64,000 nt of DNA, taken from positions 1-64,000 of the forward strand of contig CAKUYQ010000013.1 of the NCBI GenBank assembly GCA_934717185.1. Reading direction: 5' to 3'. Within the stretch, counting starts at the first letter, position 1, and every line of letters starts with the position of its first letter. Below, in pieces: positions 34,131 to 43,455 of this stretch. The notes beneath the pieces are model-generated. The model was not told where the DNA came from. It made no database searches and saw nothing but the letters and a program-made list of their open reading frames with translations. This DNA comes from an uncultured Bacteroidales bacterium. GTDB taxonomy: Bacteria > Bacteroidota > Bacteroidia > Bacteroidales > UBA932. Both the position numbers and the translations under genes were made by a program.

Positions 34131-35471
34131 TTACAGAGTTTCTAAAAAATCTGCAAAGGCAGAATAGTTCTTAGTGCTGTCCCAGCCAAGTTCCCACTCG
34201 GTACGGGCAGCACGTTTCATATTGAGTAATTTGTCGGGAGGCAAAAGGATAAAATTCTCTATCTCTGTTGCAAGATTGGTGGCGGTAATATCTGCATTGA
34301 CCAACTTCCCAAAAGGGGCTGAATCTCTGTTATAGACAATTTCACCAACTCCGCCTACGTTTGTGGCAAGTACCGGAATACCAAACGAGAGAGCCTCCAT
34401 AATGGAAACCGGAACGCCTTCGCTGCTGCTTACCTGAACGAAAAGATCGCAATCCTCTTGTCTGTAGTAGTTTAACACATTGTTATGTTCCATCTCTCCC
34501 TTAAGGTCATATACAACCTCTCCATCCTCCTCCAATGTAACTTTTGTTTTAATATCGTCTAAAAGCAGACCATTTCCAATGTGAGTCCATTTTATTCCGT
34601 CATAGCCGTTTTCCCACATCCTTTCTAAAAATGCCACGTCGTTTTGGACAATCTTTAGGGCGTCTGCAATAAGCCCTACGCGTTTTAGAGGAATAATGTT
34701 GGAACAGCTTATAATGTGAAACAGCGAGCCTTCGAACTCCGGCCCTATCCTCTTTGGAATAATGTCACCGCAACTGCCTAACCTGTATGTGCATACATTC
34801 TTGGGTTGAATGCCCGGATATCTGTTTTTGATATATTCCTTTCCGTTTTTTGAAATAGTAACCGCGTAGTCTATTTGTGGAAGGAGGTGCTTTCTAAATG
34901 GCAGGTATCCTTTTACCTCCTCGTAAAGGTCCGATCCATGGAATCGCACAACGAATGCAGGCATCTTGTCTGCAGACTTTTTAAACTTGTGTGCTATCAG
35001 CTTTTTTAATTCCGGCACAAGAAGGGCAGATTTGTCTCCCCAATAGAAATAGGCAACACTGCACTCGTTTAGTTCGCATAAAATCTTGTTGACAATAGAT
35101 TTGTCTGCAACAATGGAGTTGTATATTAGTGCATAATTTAAAAACAGTCTTAATCTTTTTGCATGCAGGAAACAACCCTTTGAAAAAAACTCTGTAATCT
35201 GCCATAGTGGGGGGATAATTTTAAGCCCCTTCCTTATAAGTCCTTTTTTGTCTTTGTGATCAAAGGGTATAAGAGCTTCGCAAATCTTTATATTCTTAAA
35301 CTTAAAGCAATTCTTATTATTTATGGAGAGCGTGGCGGCATCTGCCGGGATATAGAGGGGATGTATATAGATCTCGCTGAACCTGCCGGCAAGATATGGA
35401 ATTTCATCATCCAAAAATGTCTCGCCATTGCCAAAAGGATAGCTGTTGGTAAATAATAATAATTTGCTCAT
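34131..35471 (-). CDS. family 4-type glycosyltransferase
   Basis: A 446-residue GT-B fold transferase. The C-terminal nucleotide-sugar site has the E(x7)E pattern in SSSEGVPVSIMEALSFGIPVLATNVGG, and the N-terminal half starts LLLFTNSYPFGNGETFLDDE, as in glycosyltransferases of polysaccharide or lipopolysaccharide loci. Acceptor and sugar cannot be named. It stands alone, convergent with the cyclo-ligase gene (10 bp), with a -7 box at 35490 and a MITE upstream. It carries a TTGTCGGGA copy at 34231. Confidence 0.9.
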   Translation of the reverse strand: MSKLLLFTNSYPFGNGETFLDDEIPYLAGRFSEIYIHPLYIPADAATLSINNKNCFKFKNIKICEALIPFDHKDKKGLIRKGLKIIPPLWQITEFFSKGCFLHAKRLRLFLNYALIYNSIVADKSIVNKILCELNECSVAYFYWGDKSALLVPELKKLIAHKFKKSADKMPAFVVRFHGSDLYEEVKGYLPFRKHLLPQIDYAVTISKNGKEYIKNRYPGIQPKNVCTYRLGSCGDIIPKRIGPEFEGSLFHIISCSNIIPLKRVGLIADALKIVQNDVAFLERMWENGYDGIKWTHIGNGLLLDDIKTKVTLEEDGEVVYDLKGEMEHNNVLNYYRQEDCDLFVQVSSSEGVPVSIMEALSFGIPVLATNVGGVGEIVYNRDSAPFGKLVNADITATNLATEIENFILLPPDKLLNMKRAARTEWELGWDSTKNYSAFADFLETL

Positions 35472-35489
35472 GTTGTTACAGATTTATTG

Positions 35490-35497
35490 CAAATTTA
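35490..35497 (-). promoter_or_regulatory. -7 box of the glycosyltransferase gene
   Basis: Read on the minus strand, TAAATTTG matches TAnnTTTG exactly, 18 nt before the start codon. The MITE at 35518 starts about 20 bp upstream and so covers the -33 region. Confidence 0.5.
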
Positions 35498-35517
35498 ATT
35501 AAACTATTGGTAGTTAA

Positions 35518-35623
35518 GTAATCTTAAAAAAATAACTTGGTAATCTTTAATTGTCTTTTCGGTCTAAATTTCTTTTCTCAAAAATACTGCTAAATCTTTA
35601 CCAACTTATTTTTTAGCGCTTAC
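35518..35623. mobile_element. MITE copy B (106 bp, full length)
   Basis: It starts GTAATCTTAAAAAAATAAC and ends TTTTAGCGCTTAC, flanked on both sides by TAA (35515-35517 and 35624-35626). Its terminal inverted repeats share GTAA, AAAAAATAA and TTGGTAA. It sits between the glycosyltransferase promoter and the terminator of the TPR lipoprotein gene. Confidence 0.87.
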
Positions 35624-35637
35624 TAATGCAACAAAAT

Positions 35638-35664
35638 AAGGGTGGCCTGTGAGACCACCCTCTT
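35638..35664 (-). terminator. terminator of the TPR lipoprotein gene
   Basis: On the minus strand AGGGTGG pairs with CCACCCT around TCTCACAGG, followed by TTATTTTG. It lies 32 bp after the stop codon. Confidence 0.75.
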
Positions 35665-35695
35665 GATACTTTAAAATTGCCTTATTAGACAATCT

Positions 35696-37360
35696 TTATA
35701 GTTTTGCAAACTCAATATCATTCTTAGCCCTTGCTGCCAACTTCTCATCTTTAGAAGCCTTCTCAATAAACTCTTTAGCAGCTGCAGAGTTGCCCTGACG
35801 AGCAGCTACAATAGCTCTAAGGTAGTTAGATTTAGGGCATTTGCAGTGGATAGCTGCACCTGCTTTTGCATTCTCGCCTACTAACAAATATGCAAGAGCC
35901 TCATTCTCGGCACCTGTTCCTGCGAGAGCAGCAACTGCCTGCTGGTATTTACCGTCTAAGATATCCAAAGCAGCCTGATTGTACTTAGCTTCAGGTAGGT
36001 TAGATTTTGAAAGATAATCTGCAGCAGCTTTGTAGTTCTCCTGTTGCATAGCTACAACACCCATGTTGTTATAGTAGCTTGGAGTCTTCTCAGACATCTT
36101 GTCAAGAGCGCTCTTGGCATCTGCAGCTTTACCCTGTATAAGATAAAGAGCTGCCATATTGTTGTATGCGCGGCTGCTGTTGTATTTCTTAGCTGCCTGC
36201 TCATATAGTTTCATCTTGTCAGCCGGATTTTTCTTAAGAGTTGCAGCTGCATAAAGCAATGCCTCTTCGTCCAACTCGTCTATGTTGTTCTCTATCATAT
36301 CGTTGATCTCGTCATCTGTCCAGTTCTGGTAGTCAACATTGGCAATGATTCTTGCTCTTCTAAGTTGAGGAAGGATCTTGTCTGCCAAAATTTGGAATAC
36401 AGATGACATATTCTTAATCTCCTGCTCTCTTACAGCCGGATCTGAGTACATAGAAAGAACTCTTAGAATAAGCTCTTTATCCTCTATGTTAGATGCAGAA
36501 ACCAACTCCTGGAAACCTTCCCAGTCCTCATTTACATGAGATGCGTTAAGATCTGCGTCCAAAGCAGTTTTGTTCTTCTTTGCAATCTTCTTCTGGAAAG
36601 CTTTGGTTGCAGTGTTCATTCTCTTCTCAGACAAAGATGCGTTCAATGCCTCTTTACCGTCCGGTGAAGCGTAAGCTATAATGTCGTTAGAGGTAAGGGT
36701 TCTTCTCTCATCGTTTGCAACAGATTTAAGGAACTCCTCAAACTCTTTGATCTCTTTCTTTGTAAGCTGGCTGTTTCTAACCTCTGCCTGATTGATTACA
36801 TAAAGGATCTGGCTCTCTTTCTGCTCTTTGATAATCTTCTGATAGTTATCTGTCTCGAAAGTAGGTGTACCCTCTGTGCAAACTAACATATAGGTTGTAT
36901 TTGTTCCGTCTGCAATCTTGAATGGTGCAGGGTAAACAAACTTTTTGGTTTTGGTTTTGTTGTAAACGGTAGCTCTAAGTTCCAAAACAGCTTTCTCCAT
37001 TCCCGGAACATAGTTGAAAGATACATTTCTCTTGTATGTACCACCCTGCTCAAAAGGAACAGTTGTGTAGTTTTCAAGAACTTTCTCACCCTGTAGAGTG
37101 AAAGTCTCGCCGGCTACCTCACCACCTTGGTAAACCATTACAGGGGTGATCTCCAAAATAGCCTTTTTAAGGAAATATTTACCTGGGAAAGTTACTGAAT
37201 ATGTTGCATCAATCTTACCTGCAACAGCCTCTAGAACCTGAGGTTCACAATTGGTTGTAACCATGCTTGCATACTTGGCCATCTTTGATGGATTGCTACA
37301 AGCAACGAGTGCTAAGCTCAAAACCATGAGACTTAGAAATCTGAAAGATAATTTTTTCAT
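35696..37360 (-). CDS. TPR-containing lipoprotein
   Basis: A 554-residue lipoprotein starting at MKKLSFRF; the open frame extends 31 codons further upstream, but only this start gives a signal peptide. The lipobox LVACSN places the lipid Cys at residue 21. Residues of about 30-180 are beta-rich, about 190-330 are charged and helical, and the C-terminal part (about 350-554) has several TPR-like helical pairs (for example NMAALYLIQGKAADAKSALDKM and MGVVAMQQENYKAAADYLS). It is probably envelope-anchored and mediates protein contacts. The exact role is unknown. It has its own -7 box 91 nt upstream. Confidence 0.82.
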   Translation of the reverse strand: MKKLSFRFLSLMVLSLALVACSNPSKMAKYASMVTTNCEPQVLEAVAGKIDATYSVTFPGKYFLKKAILEITPVMVYQGGEVAGETFTLQGEKVLENYTTVPFEQGGTYKRNVSFNYVPGMEKAVLELRATVYNKTKTKKFVYPAPFKIADGTNTTYMLVCTEGTPTFETDNYQKIIKEQKESQILYVINQAEVRNSQLTKKEIKEFEEFLKSVANDERRTLTSNDIIAYASPDGKEALNASLSEKRMNTATKAFQKKIAKKNKTALDADLNASHVNEDWEGFQELVSASNIEDKELILRVLSMYSDPAVREQEIKNMSSVFQILADKILPQLRRARIIANVDYQNWTDDEINDMIENNIDELDEEALLYAAATLKKNPADKMKLYEQAAKKYNSSRAYNNMAALYLIQGKAADAKSALDKMSEKTPSYYNNMGVVAMQQENYKAAADYLSKSNLPEAKYNQAALDILDGKYQQAVAALAGTGAENEALAYLLVGENAKAGAAIHCKCPKSNYLRAIVAARQGNSAAAKEFIEKASKDEKLAARAKNDIEFAKL

Positions 37361-37450
37361 TTTGTATATAATTAAAATGTGATTACTACATAAAAACACT
37401 ATTCTGCCTCCACATCTTCTGTAAAAACAAAACAGTCCTTCAAACATTGG

Positions 37451-37458
37451 CAAAGATA
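37451..37458 (-). promoter_or_regulatory. -7 box of the TPR lipoprotein gene
   Basis: Read on the minus strand, TATCTTTG matches TAnnTTTG exactly, about 90 nt before MKKLSF. This position supports the shorter start, because the upstream in-frame ATG would fall inside the promoter. Confidence 0.5.
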
Positions 37459-37508
37459 GTTATTTTTTCAAAAGAAAATTGTCTGAAAAGTTAAATTCTG
37501 CATTATGT

Positions 37509-38258
37509 TTACAAATCTGTCTCATTCAGATATTTTAAATCCTCCGGGGTGTCAACCGCATGTGTCTTGTACTCTGTAATTGCAGTTTTTATTCTGTAAC
37601 CGTTTTCAAGCCACCTCAACTGCTCAAGTTTCTCTGTTTTTTCGAGGAAACTTTGAGGAAGTGCGCAAATCTCTTTAAGGACATAGGATCTGTATCCGTA
37701 CATCCCTACATGTCTGTAAAATCTTCCGTTTTTCAACACCTCGTCTGTTACCTCTACACCTCTGGAAAATGGAATTGGTGATCTGCTGAAGTAGAGCGCA
37801 TAACCCTCTTTGTCTGTTACAACTTTTGGAGAGTTGCAGTTATTGTACTCCTCTAAGCTGTCTACACGCATTACAAGAGTTGCTATATCTGCATTGTCTT
37901 TTGAAAGAAGTTCTCCCACGAGCCTTATCTGCTCCGGCTGTATATATGGTTCATCCCCCTGAACATTTATCACGGCATCATAGTGTACCCCTGTCTCCGC
38001 TGAGAATCTCTCCAAAGCCTCAAGACATCTGTCTGTGCCGCTTTGATGCTTGGTTGATGTCATAACGGCCTTTCCGCCAAACTCCTTTACCCTGTTGTAT
38101 ATCCGCTCGTCGTCTGTGGCAACGCATACATCATCGTATGCTTTTTGTGATTGTTCGTAAACCCTCTGTATCATAGGTTTACCTTTGATTATTGCTAATG
38201 GCTTACCGGGAAATCTGGATGAAGCGTATCTGGCCGGTATTAAAACTAGTATTTTCAT
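37509..38258 (-). CDS. kdsB: 3-deoxy-manno-octulosonate cytidylyltransferase
   Basis: A 249-residue CMP-Kdo synthetase that activates Kdo for lipid A core assembly. The N-terminal nucleotide site reads LIPARYASSRFPGKPL (4-19), and NVQGDEPYI and the FSRSPIPF segment are conserved. The frame continues 12 codons further upstream, but ATG 38258 before KILVLIPARY matches family length. A -7 box stands 25 nt upstream. Confidence 0.95.
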   Translation of the reverse strand: MKILVLIPARYASSRFPGKPLAIIKGKPMIQRVYEQSQKAYDDVCVATDDERIYNRVKEFGGKAVMTSTKHQSGTDRCLEALERFSAETGVHYDAVINVQGDEPYIQPEQIRLVGELLSKDNADIATLVMRVDSLEEYNNCNSPKVVTDKEGYALYFSRSPIPFSRGVEVTDEVLKNGRFYRHVGMYGYRSYVLKEICALPQSFLEKTEKLEQLRWLENGYRIKTAITEYKTHAVDTPEDLKYLNETDL

Positions 38259-38282
38259 TCTTTCAAAATTTCTAAAACCGAA

Positions 38283-38290
38283 CAAATATA
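38283..38290 (-). promoter_or_regulatory. -7 box of kdsB
   Basis: Read on the minus strand, TATATTTG matches TAnnTTTG exactly, 24 nt before the kdsB start. It also supports the shorter start. Confidence 0.5.
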
Positions 38291-38352
38291 GCAAAATTAA
38301 TAGTTGAAAGTGTATTGTTTATAGCTTTGGCGTTAGCGTTAGCTTTAGCTAT
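38291..38352. repeat. mosaic intergenic repeat, copy R2
   Basis: It contains ATAGTTGAAAGTGTATTG, TTTATAG and CTTTGGCGTTAGCGTTAGC, the same modules as at 43.7-43.9 kb and 47.4-47.6 kb. It marks the left edge of the RHS island. Confidence 0.6.
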
Positions 38353-38354
38353 TT

Positions 38355-38780
38355 TTACCTATTTAGATCATTGTCAAGATACAATCCATTTAAGTTTTTA
38401 GCTCTATATACTATGTCGTGTGATCTTTTTTCTTTATAAATTGTTTTTCCTCCATAATCAAAACCTACTATCCCCGCATTAGGAGCTATTGCTATACCAA
38501 ATATAGAATCACGTGGAAAAATTTTCTTCAACTCAAGTTTATAATAATGATTAACTTTAATTTTTTCACCATTAGCTTTCACTTTAGGGTCAGTAAGAAT
38601 CTTAAACAGGGAATCATTTCTTTTTGCATAGATAATATAAAACTTCCCCTTATCCTTTATGGCTTTGATTTTAAACAGAGTCATCCTATTTGATTCACCT
38701 TCTCTGCAAAGTGAACTGTTATTCATAACAGAACACCCAATAAACATACTTGCAATAAATAATAATAACAATGTTCTCAT
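38355..38780 (-). CDS. small lipoprotein, possible immunity protein
   Basis: A 141-residue protein with a lipobox (SMFIGCS, Cys16). The mature part is basic with beta-strand character; no family is recognised. It lies downstream of the RHS toxin gene and its likely immunity gene on the same strand, separated by a MITE half copy. Small lipoproteins in that place are often immunity proteins or remnants of older toxin cassettes, so that is the working idea, not a firm call. The base composition is AT-rich like its neighbours. Confidence 0.6.
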   Translation of the reverse strand: MRTLLLLFIASMFIGCSVMNNSSLCREGESNRMTLFKIKAIKDKGKFYIIYAKRNDSLFKILTDPKVKANGEKIKVNHYYKLELKKIFPRDSIFGIAIAPNAGIVGFDYGGKTIYKEKRSHDIVYRAKNLNGLYLDNDLNR

Positions 38781-38796
38781 ATCTAATTTTATTTAA

Positions 38797-38855
38797 GTAA
38801 TCTAAAAAAAATAACTTGGTAATCTTAAATTGTCTTTTCGGTCTATAATTCTTTT
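38797..38855. mobile_element. MITE half copy D
   Basis: GTAATCTAAAAAAAATAAC through TTGTCTTTTCGGTCTATAA matches the left 58 bp of the full MITE; the right half is missing. TAA precedes it at 38794-38796. Its inner end merges into the 3' end of the small open frame at 38843-39023 and supplies that frame's stop codon. Confidence 0.75.
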
Positions 38856-39023
38856 AACTCTACATTCTTAGTGCTATCCTTAGTTATATCCAAAAGTTTG
38901 TACACATCCGTTCTTTCAACATCATGCCATAATTTAATAAGATGAATAATATTGCCTTTGGGTTTATAAGTATAATAGTAATCTATAAAAAAGAGACATA
39001 ACAGCACTCCCAAAATAGTTCAT
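38843..39023 (-). pseudogene. frameshifted small ORF after the immunity gene
   Basis: On the minus strand an ATG overlaps the preceding stop codon (TAATG) and reads MNYFGSAVMSLFYRLLLYL before a stop. Shifting frame by one base at the run TCTTTTTTATAG gives a longer continuous frame, FIDYYYTYKPKGNIIHLIKL through KNVELKEL, ending at TAG 38843-38845 inside the MITE half copy. A one-base indel in the T-run and truncation by the MITE would explain this. It could be a decayed immunity gene. No family is recognised. Confidence 0.35.
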
Positions 39024-39532
39024 TAGTATCCCTTAAAGTATTTTTCAACGACATTATTAATTTTTGATAGTCCAATGCTATCAAAACTATATGTGCTTTC
39101 TTTAATCAGAGTAGTATCTTTAACTCTAAAGCATATTTCCCACTCTATAGGATCAAATAACATCGGTTCAATTGTATTTTTTTTCTTGTATTTAATATTA
39201 TATTTCATTTTAAAAATAAAATCTAATTTCTTTCCAAAGCACATTATTTTGTGTCCAAGATATACAGTCTCACCTAAGAAAACATTTTCTGTATAATTAT
39301 TATACCAATCTTCGCATTCAAAAATGTATAGGTAGTATTTGTTATAATCGTTAGACATTTCCAAAACAATACTTCCTATTTCATGTGTTTGGCTATATTC
39401 TGTAATGTACAGATTTATTAGCTCCTTTGCAAAAGGGGTAAGTTCTATATTATCTATCTCTTTAGTAGAACTTATACAATAAGCAAATAGGCCTATACTT
39501 AAAGTTATGATAATTACTATTTTTTTTGGCAT
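39023..39532 (-). CDS. probable immunity protein for the RHS toxin
   Basis: A 169-residue protein with a hydrophobic N-terminus (IVIIITLSIGLFAYC) that may be a signal or membrane anchor, then a mixed alpha/beta part with many aromatic and Lys residues. It starts 15 bp after the stop of the RHS toxin gene on the same strand. This is the standard place for an immunity gene in polymorphic toxin loci. It is AT-rich like the toxin C-terminus. No family is recognised; the immunity role is inferred from position only. Confidence 0.6.
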   Translation of the reverse strand: MPKKIVIIITLSIGLFAYCISSTKEIDNIELTPFAKELINLYITEYSQTHEIGSIVLEMSNDYNKYYLYIFECEDWYNNYTENVFLGETVYLGHKIMCFGKKLDFIFKMKYNIKYKKKNTIEPMLFDPIEWEICFRVKDTTLIKESTYSFDSIGLSKINNVVEKYFKGY

Positions 39533-39547
39533 ATAATGGTTCTCTTT

Positions 39548-42500
39548 TTAAAGGTAACTATTAATTGGTTTAAACTTATTATGCATAGTTTTATTTGGTA
39601 TAATTCTTAATAAAGATGATTTAAAAATACTATTCCATGGTGTTCCATTGCTAACATTATTAATATCATATTTTACAAGTTTGTTATATTTAGGTTGATA
39701 AATATAGCTATCCGGTATATAGCCATATTTTAACTTTACATTCATTAAAAATTTTCTATCTCCCATGAATTCTTTTCTGAATCCGGAAGGGCCGCTATTA
39801 CCAGGATGATTATGAATAAATGATGTTATTAATATATTATTATATGACATTTTCTTAAAATATGGCATTGGAGATGCTTTATTTTCCGTATGATTAGTCA
39901 TAATTATAGATCCTTTATCAGAGTTAATTAAAGCAAATTCAACAGATGTATTATCTGATAAAAATTTAAATAGTTCACCGGCAGCGGATTCTTCCGCTAT
40001 AGAAAATGCTGTTTCGGTTTTACCATTAATCATCTGGCTACTGAAGTTTGTTATTGTTCCTGATTTAAAAAAGATGGAATTATAATGTCTATTGCCATAC
40101 TCATCTTCTATGAATGTTCTTTCGCCATTAGAATTAACCATGTAAAATGCGTCATAGTCTTTATTCTCAAACTTATTAACTATTTGGCCTTTTTTATTAA
40201 CATTCCATACATCCCTTCCGTCAATATCAAGAATCGCAATAGGATTTCCACCGCAGTACATATAAGGAGACATTGAGGCGTATTTTTCTGCCAACGGATC
40301 CGGGACGAACCATCTGCCGGTGAAATCATCATACATCCTTGCTCCGTAGTCTGTGAAGCTGAGGCCTCCCACCGTCTGTACCTCCTTTCCGTTGTACTTG
40401 TAGAGGTTGGTTGTCAATTGTGGGTAACTGTTGCCTGTGGCTGTTCTCATACCAAGAGGGTAGTAGTCGTTCCTCTCCACCACACTGCCGCTGCTGTCCG
40501 TTATCACCCTCACACTGCCCAAGTGATCTGTACCGTAGTAGTATGCCAAACAACTGTTATTGGCAGCGCCTATTATCCGTCCTCCACCAAACCCTGTGCT
40601 TGCCAATGAGTAGCTCTCTCCGCTCTTTGAGAGTACCAACGTCCCAAGATAGAGATAACCGTTACTGCCTGTAGCGTCTACAACTCTTTGTTTAGTTCCA
40701 TCTGCACTGTAGAGATACTCCGCCTTTACCGCACCGTCTGCCGCCGTTGCACCTGCCTTCTCCACCACCTTGGCCGGCAGATTGAGAATGTTGTAGCTTA
40801 TTCCCAATCCTCTTCTGCCGTCATAGAGCATGTTGCCACCTGCATCATAGCTGTATGAAGCATTCAGCTCAGCTCCCCGGCTGCTGCCTGTAAGGGCTGT
40901 GAGCCTGTTGCCGCTGTAGTCGTAGAACAGATTATCCTCTGCCGTGCTCGCACTACTGCCAAACCTCTGCAAGGTAACAATATTTCCGTTAAGATCATAA
41001 TCTATCCCCCTCTCGCACCAGCTGTTTGTAGCACTTGTACCGCTTCCGGCATATCTGCTACTTGTTGTAAGCCTTCCCAATCCGTCATAACCGTACCTGT
41101 ATGTGCTTGCAGCGTTTGTCCCCTGCTGCATTCTCCACTCGGAGATATTGCCGTTATACAGTCCGCTACCTTTCTCCGCATCATAGTAGCTCAGCCTCTG
41201 GCTGTACAGCGTCTCGCTTCCCTTCATAGTCTGCGACACCGTTCCCCATCCCTGAATGTTGTACTGCAGATTGTCTGTCACCCCGTTACCGTAGCTCTTT
41301 CCTGTAAGATTGCCGAGGGCATCATAGCTGTAGTTTACCGTAGCCTTCTCCACTCCGTTTACAGATACCCTCTCACTGAGCATCCTTCCCCTTTGGTCAT
41401 AGCTGTATACCGTTCCTTTTGTTATTGTAAGACTGCCTGCCGAGTGATTCTCGTTCACGGCAAGGATGTTTCCCCTGAAGTCATACTTTGTGCTTGTCCT
41501 GCTTATACCGCCTGTAGAGTTCCTCTCCACCACCTGCATCACCCTGCCCTTCCTGTCATAATGGAATGCCCTCTCTATGTAGCTTGTGTTGTTGCTGCCT
41601 GCATTGCCGTTTTCACTTCCGTCAAGCAGTGCAATCTTCTCATAGAGTTTGTAACCGATCACCTTCACATCATCAAGGTTTGCACTCTCTGCCACACCGC
41701 TCACGGGAGAAAAGGCAAGATATGCCGGAACGGTAAATGATGAGGTCTGAGTAGAGGATGCTGTGCGGTACACCCCTCCTCCGAACCTTGTCTGTGAGAG
41801 CTTGCATATAAAGGTAAAGTTCCCAATAACAGACGGTGGAGTATCCGGTGTTCCGCCCCCGAGCTGAGGATAACTATTATTGATGGAAAGATTGTTATAG
41901 TTTGACTGTGCCGAGACTCTTGTCACCGATGCCGTACCCTGCACAAGATTACACTCTATCTCCCGTCCTATGTTATCATAGACATGATAGATCCATCTGT
42001 TCTTCCCTTTAAGGTTGGCATCTCTCTCAAGTACAAGCCTTCCACCTTTGTCATAGACATATTCACTGATTCCGGCTCCGGGAATGTTTTTCTCTATTAT
42101 ATTGCCCATATAGTCGCGAATATATACATAGCAGTGCTCTGCCGCAAATGAGCTTGTTATACCTCTAGCGAATGTATAATTATTTGTGCCTGGTATATCT
42201 TTGGCGCAAGATGACAACACAGCACTTCCCTTAGGTGTTATCACCCAAGATAGAAATCCTCTTTCATCATAGGCATAATAGGTCATGTTATCCGTTCCTC
42301 TCTTCTCCATTATCACTTTTCCTGTGACATCTGTATAGGTGGTTAATGTGTTCCCGTCCTCGTCTGTTGCCACATCCTTAAAGAGCTTGCCTGCATCATA
42401 GAACGGATAAGCGTTGTTTACAAACAATGCACCATTAAAGCTGCCTGCCGACATATTAACTACCTCGTTTGCACTGTTAGTCTCATAGCTGTAGGAGACA

Positions 42501-43417
42501 TGCTTGCTTGTGTATGCACTTCCGGGCTTGTGCTCCCGGGATACCCTGTTCAGCTCGGATGGCTCATATACCTTTCTTGTCTTGGCATGGCCGCTCTCGC
42601 TTGTGCCGAACATAGAGCCGTAGAAAGAGCTTTGTCCCTGCAGAGGCGCACTCTCCTCCTTGATGGTATTGACAGTAGCCGAGGCATACGGCAGGAAGAG
42701 GACTGAGTCGCTTCTTCTCATCCTGTCATAGACTATAGGTGTAACTATGTTCCTGTTCCCTGTAGGGGATGCCCCTACATTTACTATCTGTGAGGGATAT
42801 CCCAAGCCGTCATAGAAGGTGATGTCCGTTACATAGTTTTCTCCTGTCTCGTCTGTGTAGTGGCGCACCATCTTCCAGTTGCCCGGGATATTGAACTTTT
42901 CGTCAGGCTCCGGTTCGGGTTCCGGCTCGGGCTCCGGGGTGTCACCTGCCTGTATCACCGTTATGACCTTGCTGTCACTGCTGACGCTTGTGATGAGGAG
43001 GACACGTTTTATCCCTGTGTTTGGTTTGATGTCCAAGTAGATTGTGCCAAAATCATCTGATACTCCGCTTATCTCCACCACATCCTCTCCGTAATGGTCA
43101 AAGAGGAATGCGTTGCTCTCCTCAATGTAATCTGCCACCTTGTCTGCGCTCATAGTGGAGTTGAACTCCACTGGAACATATACAGAGTTGGCAGCACTGC
43201 TGAAGTTATAGCTTCTTGCCATAGTAACGGTAACACGCGGGATGTTCACCCTTATGGTATCGGTAGCAATGGAAAGGAGTGGCATAAGGAGCGTGAACAT
43301 TGCAAACAATGATGCCTGCCTTAATCTCTTTTGTAAATATGTTGATAGATGGCCGGTGTCTCTGCCGCGGCAGCTACAGCCTCTGTTATATCTATGTTGT
43401 ATTGTATTAGTTCTCAT
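39548..43417 (-). CDS. RHS-repeat polymorphic toxin with JAB-like C-terminal domain
   Basis: A 1289-residue protein. It has an N-terminal signal or anchor (about 35-52), a BACON-like beta domain ending VITVIQAGD, a Pro-Glu repeat linker (PEPEPEP), then YD/RHS repeats (YSYDALGNLTG, YGYDGLGRL) and the RHS core DHLGSVRVI...YGARMYDDFTGRWFVPDPLAEKY...CGGNP. The C-terminal region after about residue 1070 is different: AT-rich, with H1202-x-H1204-P followed by GNSGPSG, as in JAB/MPN-like metallo-toxins found at RHS tips. It is probably an antibacterial or contact-delivered toxin. The immunity gene follows 15 bp downstream. Confidence 0.87.
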   Translation of the reverse strand: MRTNTIQHRYNRGCSCRGRDTGHLSTYLQKRLRQASLFAMFTLLMPLLSIATDTIRVNIPRVTVTMARSYNFSSAANSVYVPVEFNSTMSADKVADYIEESNAFLFDHYGEDVVEISGVSDDFGTIYLDIKPNTGIKRVLLITSVSSDSKVITVIQAGDTPEPEPEPEPEPDEKFNIPGNWKMVRHYTDETGENYVTDITFYDGLGYPSQIVNVGASPTGNRNIVTPIVYDRMRRSDSVLFLPYASATVNTIKEESAPLQGQSSFYGSMFGTSESGHAKTRKVYEPSELNRVSREHKPGSAYTSKHVSYSYETNSANEVVNMSAGSFNGALFVNNAYPFYDAGKLFKDVATDEDGNTLTTYTDVTGKVIMEKRGTDNMTYYAYDERGFLSWVITPKGSAVLSSCAKDIPGTNNYTFARGITSSFAAEHCYVYIRDYMGNIIEKNIPGAGISEYVYDKGGRLVLERDANLKGKNRWIYHVYDNIGREIECNLVQGTASVTRVSAQSNYNNLSINNSYPQLGGGTPDTPPSVIGNFTFICKLSQTRFGGGVYRTASSTQTSSFTVPAYLAFSPVSGVAESANLDDVKVIGYKLYEKIALLDGSENGNAGSNNTSYIERAFHYDRKGRVMQVVERNSTGGISRTSTKYDFRGNILAVNENHSAGSLTITKGTVYSYDQRGRMLSERVSVNGVEKATVNYSYDALGNLTGKSYGNGVTDNLQYNIQGWGTVSQTMKGSETLYSQRLSYYDAEKGSGLYNGNISEWRMQQGTNAASTYRYGYDGLGRLTTSSRYAGSGTSATNSWCERGIDYDLNGNIVTLQRFGSSASTAEDNLFYDYSGNRLTALTGSSRGAELNASYSYDAGGNMLYDGRRGLGISYNILNLPAKVVEKAGATAADGAVKAEYLYSADGTKQRVVDATGSNGYLYLGTLVLSKSGESYSLASTGFGGGRIIGAANNSCLAYYYGTDHLGSVRVITDSSGSVVERNDYYPLGMRTATGNSYPQLTTNLYKYNGKEVQTVGGLSFTDYGARMYDDFTGRWFVPDPLAEKYASMSPYMYCGGNPIAILDIDGRDVWNVNKKGQIVNKFENKDYDAFYMVNSNGERTFIEDEYGNRHYNSIFFKSGTITNFSSQMINGKTETAFSIAEESAAGELFKFLSDNTSVEFALINSDKGSIIMTNHTENKASPMPYFKKMSYNNILITSFIHNHPGNSGPSGFRKEFMGDRKFLMNVKLKYGYIPDSYIYQPKYNKLVKYDINNVSNGTPWNSIFKSSLLRIIPNKTMHNKFKPINSYL

Positions 43418-43455
43418 AATATTTTTCCTTATAGGTTATATCTTTTAGGTACTTT
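43418..43455. other. short leader before the RHS toxin gene
   Basis: This AT-rich spacer separates the RHS start codon from the foldback element. No -7 box is seen on the minus strand here, so the toxin may depend on a promoter inside the foldback or on readthrough from the YD-repeat gene. Confidence 0.3.
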
